Assembly (NCBI GenBank): GCA_034096865.1
Contig: JAWQFJ010005576.1
Span: 15,001-27,307, forward strand
Source of the DNA: Theodoxus fluviatilis
Lineage: Eukaryota > Mollusca > Gastropoda > Cycloneritida > Neritidae
Reading direction: 5' to 3'
Length of the DNA: 12,307 nucleotides
Position 1 is the first letter of the stretch. Each line of letters starts with the position of its first letter. The notes under the pieces were generated by a model. That model saw only the letters and a list, made by a program, of their open reading frames with translations. It ran no database searches and had not been told where the DNA came from. Made by a program: the position numbers and the translations under genes. Positions 7,578 to 12,307 of this stretch are shown here, in pieces.

Positions 7578-9018
7578 CTCGCGCACCCATGAACTCACTT
7601 AATATAGTCTATTATTCATCTTGGTGTGAGAGAACCATGTATTCTCATCGGAAAAGCAGGTCACCCCACGTCTGAAAACGCGAAAATCACGTGCTCGCAA
7701 AACGGCGAGATAAATGGTGAGAGGAACACATTCTGTAATGAAACGTTTTGTACCCATCAGTTCTTTCTCCCAAAGTGGTTGTTTCATGAACACCTTTGTA
7801 GTTTAACACAGCACGAGTATCGTTTATGGACTAGACAAGCCACAAAACAAGGAAGTAGCGGGGTCCTATCCCGTTGGAAAGGCACGTTAAAGGCGTGTTA
7901 ACTTTGTCGTTCGATCCTTCGGAGAGGCTCTTTGCACGCATTGCACGACTACAAATAGCGGAAGAGCACGATGTGCACTTGACTCGGTGTACAGCGGCGC
8001 TCTTTAGTGCGGCGAGAGTGCACGTGTGCCGGTCACTCGGTGCAGCCTGTGGTGCACGTCATTTGCGTTCGGGGTTCGCCATGTCTTTTCACTTGCACCT
8101 GGGTTGTTCAATCATGTTCTTCCCGCACGACGTGAACGTCAAAAGGCAGCGGCTGCACACCATTCTCTCTCCAATCTCATTCCCATACACTTCAGCGCCA
8201 AGGATGCCCACGCAGCAGCTGGGACCTGCGCGCACACCACGCTTGTATCATGCAAATGAAACTGCATTTACCTACCTATTTGCCTCGTCTCTGAAATAGA
8301 TTTCGCCGGCAATCTACGTCTGAAGTCGCTGTAAAGCCCATGTCACACGAAGGCTTCACGCCGGGCGTGTGTAGCAATTAACGTTTTAAGTGCGCCAGCA
8401 TGAGTGGAGTGCACTCTTTGAAAACGGCGCGCCCTGTTGAATGCACTCTTATGCGCTTTCGCGTTCACGTCATGCAGGTTCCTCTCTGCTCACGGTGCAG
8501 GCACCGACATCTTGCAGTAACACACGTCTCAGTCAGCATCGCCGTGCAGCCCCACATCCTCCAGTCACCAAGCATTAATGTTTCTGCATGTCCTCACCTC
8601 CCATCTTTCTCGCCGCGCCCGCGCAGGCTCTGCCACGTTACGTCCAGCTCCTCACACCACGGATTCCGCCAGACCTAGTTTGCGTCAGGCCCAGCAATTT
8701 CAAGCTCACCCCTCTCAATTTGCATGCACGCCGAGGGCAGATTAGGGCTTCTGTGTGCACATTAGTGTCACAAGTTGGACGCTCTCTGTCACCCCGACTT
8801 CTCCCCCACCCTCCCTAGTCTTCATGTCCTCAGACGGCTATGGGCAGAAAATTGAGTCTCGCTCATGAAAATTCGAGCAGTTTCACTCCCGGCTGTGGAG
8901 CTATAGTGCGCAGTATCGCAAAGACTGTCGGGACAAAATCGACTGTTGAAATTAAGAGGGAAAGAAACAGCTGCGATCCTTGACCAAGTGTTGGAAGGAA
9001 AATGTAGTTTCAAAGAGT
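7578..9018. other. About 1.4 kb without a recognised gene, rich in TGCAC
   Basis: Frames at 7874-8299 (starting at TTG) and 8400-8678 (starting at ATG) have no recognisable domain and show irregular composition. Exact TGCAC occurs eleven times between 7933 and 8760, well above the roughly one expected in random DNA of this length. A 13-nt palindrome, CACGCC-G-GGCGTG, lies at 8357-8369. The left part (7880-7920) holds GCACGTTAAAG, a string also found in gastropod SINEs as I remember them, but without supporting flanks. Confidence 0.5.
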
Positions 9019-9061
9019 GTGTGTGTAGGCAGGCAGACAGACATGTACAAACAGGCAGGCA

Positions 9062-9099
<38 letters not shown>

Positions 9100-9149
9100 A
9101 ACACATACATATTCACGCACGCACGCACTAACACACACACACACATGCA
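9019..9149 (+). repeat. (GT)/(GGCA)/(CA)n microsatellite cluster
   Basis: A short GT run, then two AGGCAGGCAGACA blocks separated by ACATGTACAA, then an uninterrupted (AC)n at 9063-9095. CACG and ACAC units continue to about 9147. Cysteine- and valine-rich minus frames over this stretch are translations of the repeat. Confidence 0.93.
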
Positions 9150-9196
9150 GAGACAAAGAAAAGAAGTAGGATGGAAAGATTGGTGCAGAAATGGCC

Positions 9197-9250
9197 GAAT
9201 GAATGAATGAATGAATGAATGAATGAATGAATAAATGGATGAATGAATGA
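9197..9250 (+). repeat. (GAAT)9 microsatellite with degenerate tail
   Basis: Nine perfect GAAT units (9197-9232) are followed by an interrupted GGATGAATGAATGAG tail. It lies 48 bp right of the CA cluster and appears to be part of the same simple-repeat cluster. Confidence 0.95.
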
Positions 9251-10658
9251 GCACACACGGTCGAAATTACGTGGTATTCGACATACACCAAGCCGAAGCC
9301 GACGTAGCTGTGGATTAGTCCCCATTCAAACTGATCAGTATAGCCCTTGGTACCTTAAAATTGACAGAATAGAACCTTGTCGAGGCAAATAATGTGTGAC
9401 AGTGCCTTGGTGGGGTAACACACAACATGGAAATGCACCGTGTACCTACTTGCTGGAGCAAACAGTTTGTGAGCAAGCAGAATATAGATCCCACTGCGAT
9501 ACCTCGTGTCAGATTTTGACAGCCAGACATTCTCGGACATTACTTTGCTAAGATTGGCTGTTAGCAAACACCAGTTAAGAACAGGCTTAGCTGTGATGAC
9601 AACCTAGGTCAAGTCGTGTCATTTGTTCGGAACAACACACACCCTAGACCCAATCCAAGCTTTTCAGCAGTTATCAAACTCTTACGCTGGTGTTCCGTAG
9701 AGCGCCACGGCTTGGTTAAGCGTCCTCGAAGTCCACACAAGATGAAATGAAATAGAACCACAAGTGCTGCAAACACAACACGGCTGAAGTCGACATTTTG
9801 CCCCGAAACGTGCACAAGTAGCTAGTTACAAAAGTGAAGCTCTTTGTACTTGATGTACCAGTCCCGCATGAACATCAGTTTGGCTCAATATGTGGCATTG
9901 TCGACCCCGAGCAGTAACAATTTATACATCAAGAAAATTTGGATTTCGGTGCAGCGCGTGACATCGACTTTGGTTCTACTGAGTGACCACCGTCGACTTG
10001 CTCGTGACACTGCAGAATGTCTCCTAGGCGAACGTGACGAATTCCTTAGATTCTGCGTCCCTAAGCAGAGTGATCTGAATATGAACCTTCGGCAAATAGA
10101 CAGTCGGAACTATGTCCGGTACAACGTCTGAAGCAGGGACAATGGACTGCAACCCGTCAATACCATGTAGGTTGCTCACGATCAACAAAATATCGCTTAG
10201 TCGAGATAAAGCTTCTTTTCGTATGTCTAGGTTCACTGTTGACGGTCAGACCTGGCAAGATCAAGGTCCTCATCATGGTGGGTGAAGATAGTGTAATGCT
10301 GCCATAGAACTATCTTACTCTACATAACATCAATGAGATCCCTTCAAGTGGTCACTCAGTGTTTAAGGACCCCCCAATGCAGATCGCTCGCACTGGCTAG
10401 TGTAGCGTATCATGTGAATTCGAGAAACCTCGAGCACTAAGTCTCTGGAACTTGAATCTTTACGAAATATGCAATAAGATTAAATTGGGCAAAGCCACGA
10501 TGTGGGCTACACGAGATCATCTCAAATGCAATTTTACTGTTCTGCACACAAGCCGCACCTATCATGCATGATCTATGCTGGAGTGACAATAGTTGTCACA
10601 CACAGAATGGCCAGAAGGGGGGAGAGGTGGATCAAGTGTATAACATGGAATGAGGCCA

Positions 10659-10671
10659 GGGGGGGGGGGGG
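10659..10671 (+). repeat. G13 mononucleotide run
   Basis: Thirteen consecutive G on the + strand, preceded about 40 bp upstream by a purine-rich AGAAGGGGGGAGAGG stretch. Such runs are unstable and prone to sequencing-length errors. Confidence 0.95.
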
Positions 10672-11273
10672 CTGGGCAATGGAGAAAGAGCCTAGTGAAG
10701 AATTGCATAATAAATAGGTACACCGTCTAGTATCACGGAAACTACGTATCTTTGACCACGGGAGGGGATGGGTATTGCGGCGATTCGAGTATTAAAAACA
10801 TCAAGCACAAATAAGGAAGAATAAGCGGATAAACCTATAACAACCTAGAGCCACGACAGGCCGAGAGTAACAGACGTGAAGGTCACGAGACGACTCGTGC
10901 ATGTTGACCCCCCGATGATCGTACCTCTGGTTGTGGGAAAGAGGGGCAGACTAGGAGGTAGATCCAACGTCTAGCTCTCCGTAGCTGCCTTTGGGCGTTC
11001 TTTGCGGCGCGCGCTAAATGAGTATCCACAGTTCAGCCCGACTGACACCCCAGTATGCTTGGATCGAGTCGGGTCGTGCGAGAAACTATGTTACATTTCA
11101 GTTCAGTCCTCTTTAGATATGCTTGATGTAACTCATTTTCGTCCTTGCAGGCTCATTTTTTTAGAAGATACTGGTTTGACATTGATGTCATCATAGGTCA
11201 AATAGTAGTATATTGTATGAAAGTCAGTCGAGTACGTCCTTGTTTAGGTCAAAGGTGGTAGGGAGGTACAGAG

Positions 11274-11288
11274 GGGGTTCGGAACCCC
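11274..11288. repeat. 15-nt perfect palindrome with odd centre
   Basis: GGGGTTC (11274-11280) and GAACCCC (11282-11288) are exact reverse complements around a single G. The central GGTTCGGAACC loosely resembles a pol III B box but mismatches the consensus, and no A box is visible upstream, so I do not call a tRNA or SINE. Confidence 0.7.
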
Positions 11289-12060
11289 TGCGGCAATCCA
11301 CCCACCTCACCGCAACGCACCCCAAGTACGCCCGCACGTACCCAGCACCGAGTACGCCACTCTTCCTGCTCAAGGTTACTGTGCGATGGAATGTAAACGG
11401 CTTGATGAGGACCGTCAGAAGCAAGCCGGCTTTTGTACGGGTCGTCAATTTATTTTCCATTAGTCGAATTGAGAAATGAAGACATATTCTCTGTTTAGAA
11501 TATATGACATGGTATACTTGGTAGTAATGCTGAAGGTGAATGAGTACTGATCTAATTCCGGGAAGTTATGAAGTGTGGATAGATCAAAATTATAAGTTAG
11601 GGTAAAGTCTTGATTCGGTTTGCATCCCGGGGAAATGGAAAGGAATTAATATCCCTTGTGAGCAGTATGTGAAAACTATCGCACCTTTGCACGACTCACT
11701 TGAAAAAAGACTGAAAACTGCGAAGCTCTCTTGAAAGACTAAATCAGATGCCTCGCACTCAAACGGAAACAGTCGGTTTAGCCAAACTGTCTTCAACAGA
11801 TATATCATGTTGCACACAAAATGAGCAGATATTTTCAGTTGCCACGGAGCAATTGGACGGGTCTGTAATCAGTCGCCTAAGATGATGAAGAATACTTCCC
11901 AGCAGTGAAAACTTTATTTGTAACTGCTTCTGCTTCATAGCCTGCGCTATGTTGGAGTCATCAACACTAGATACCATATACTGGGATAGTCCTAGCCAGG
12001 CCATAAAAATTAGTATCGGAGCAAACTGCACATTATTTAATGTCGGCAATCCTTACAATC

Positions 12061-12307
12061 CTATTCAACGGCATTAGCCACATCAGCGCATAATTCATAA
12101 ACATTCTTGCTATGTACGGATACCAATTTTGAAAAAAAAGCCGAGTACCGTGGGCAACATAAACCGAGATGTTCTTTTTCTTTAGAGCTGAATTCTTTTG
12201 CACCCCCTTTTTGGAAGAAACAAAAAAAAATCCACTGAATCAAACAAAAATTCTTATATTGTTGGACCATAATGCTTTTTACCGGCAATGACCAAAGAAC
12301 AGTCAAT
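12061..12307 (-). other. Reading frame open at the right edge, unknown
   Basis: A minus-strand frame of at least 81 codons enters from beyond the window and stops at 12061. Its left part is low in complexity and reads over A/T-rich DNA; the last 35 residues look more ordinary in composition. I recognise no domain, and the DNA left of the stop carries no continuation in the same frame. It could be the end of an exon or of an old transposable element, or nothing. Confidence 0.12.

Larger units (their letters stand above)
9251..12307. other. About 3 kb of non-repetitive DNA, no gene seen
   Basis: Frames here are below about 100 codons, overlap on opposite strands and show no domain I recognise. 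Examples are 9844-10131 plus (TTG start), 10024-10236 minus, 11224-11460 minus and 11759-12049 minus (TTG start). The DNA becomes A/T-rich towards the right edge. Small structures present are a 13-bp inverted repeat (9978-9990 with 10348-10360), a G13 run, and a palindrome at 11274-11288. Confidence 0.5.

Noticed and set aside
7900..7920. Pol III B box (GTTCGATCC) suggesting a tRNA gene
   Set aside because: The flanking bases do not form a T-arm, and no A box or cloverleaf could be built around it.
7874..8299. 141-codon plus-strand frame
   Set aside because: It starts at TTG, has no recognisable domain and lies in the TGCAC-rich stretch, where composition alone may keep frames open.
8952..9325. 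Minus-strand frames with HSFI and CVCV repeats that look like membrane peptides
   Set aside because: The hydrophobic runs are read from (GAAT)n and (CA)n repeats.
9690..9735. tRNA-like head (GGCTTGGTTAAGCGTCC) of a second SINE
   Set aside because: Only a D-arm-like string is present. No B box with the GGTTCGAATCC pattern follows at the right distance.

Overview
The window looks like non-coding DNA from an animal genome, most likely a marine mollusc and probably a gastropod. It shows no bacterial-style gene packing, and I found no open reading frame that I can assign to a known protein family. The mollusc assignment rests mainly on one segment (about 5677-5803, minus strand). From memory, that segment resembles the 3' part of a tRNA-derived SINE common in gastropod genomes, including an (AAC)n tail. 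The very high density of long microsatellites fits the same picture. No database search was possible, so the assignment is an inference.

Layout. Positions 1-1796 are a 69-bp minisatellite (about 25 full copies), purine-rich on the + strand and running off the left edge. It passes into a compound tetranucleotide tract (1870-2112: TTGA-like, then 24 perfect GAGT units, then GGAT-like). A second minisatellite with a 30-bp unit follows at 2341-2615; it shows a 90-bp higher-order pattern. From 2616 to about 5080 the DNA is mostly single-copy in appearance. It holds a strong hairpin (2960-2998), a polypurine tract with G-quadruplex potential (3197-3284), a short peptide resembling reverse transcriptase motif A (near 3629-3661) and an A/T hairpin (4021-4043). 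Positions 5081-5489 are a compound (GA)n/(CA)n microsatellite with a 17-nt CG core. The SINE-like fragment and a degenerate 8-bp repeat (6053-6140) come next. A second pyrimidine tract plus Z-prone tract lies at 7397-7577. The stretch 7930-8760 is rich in the pentamer TGCAC. A third CA/GAAT microsatellite cluster spans 9019-9250. From 9251 to the end I see no gene, only a G13 run, small palindromes and a weak reading frame open at the right edge.

The longest reading frames are products of repeats whose unit length is divisible by three (69 and 30 bp), or of dinucleotide tracts. They should not be read as genes without transcript evidence. Many of the remaining frames only reach their length if GTG or TTG is accepted as a start. 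I see no operon, CRISPR array, defence system or other gene-based system. What is worth a second look is the repeat architecture.
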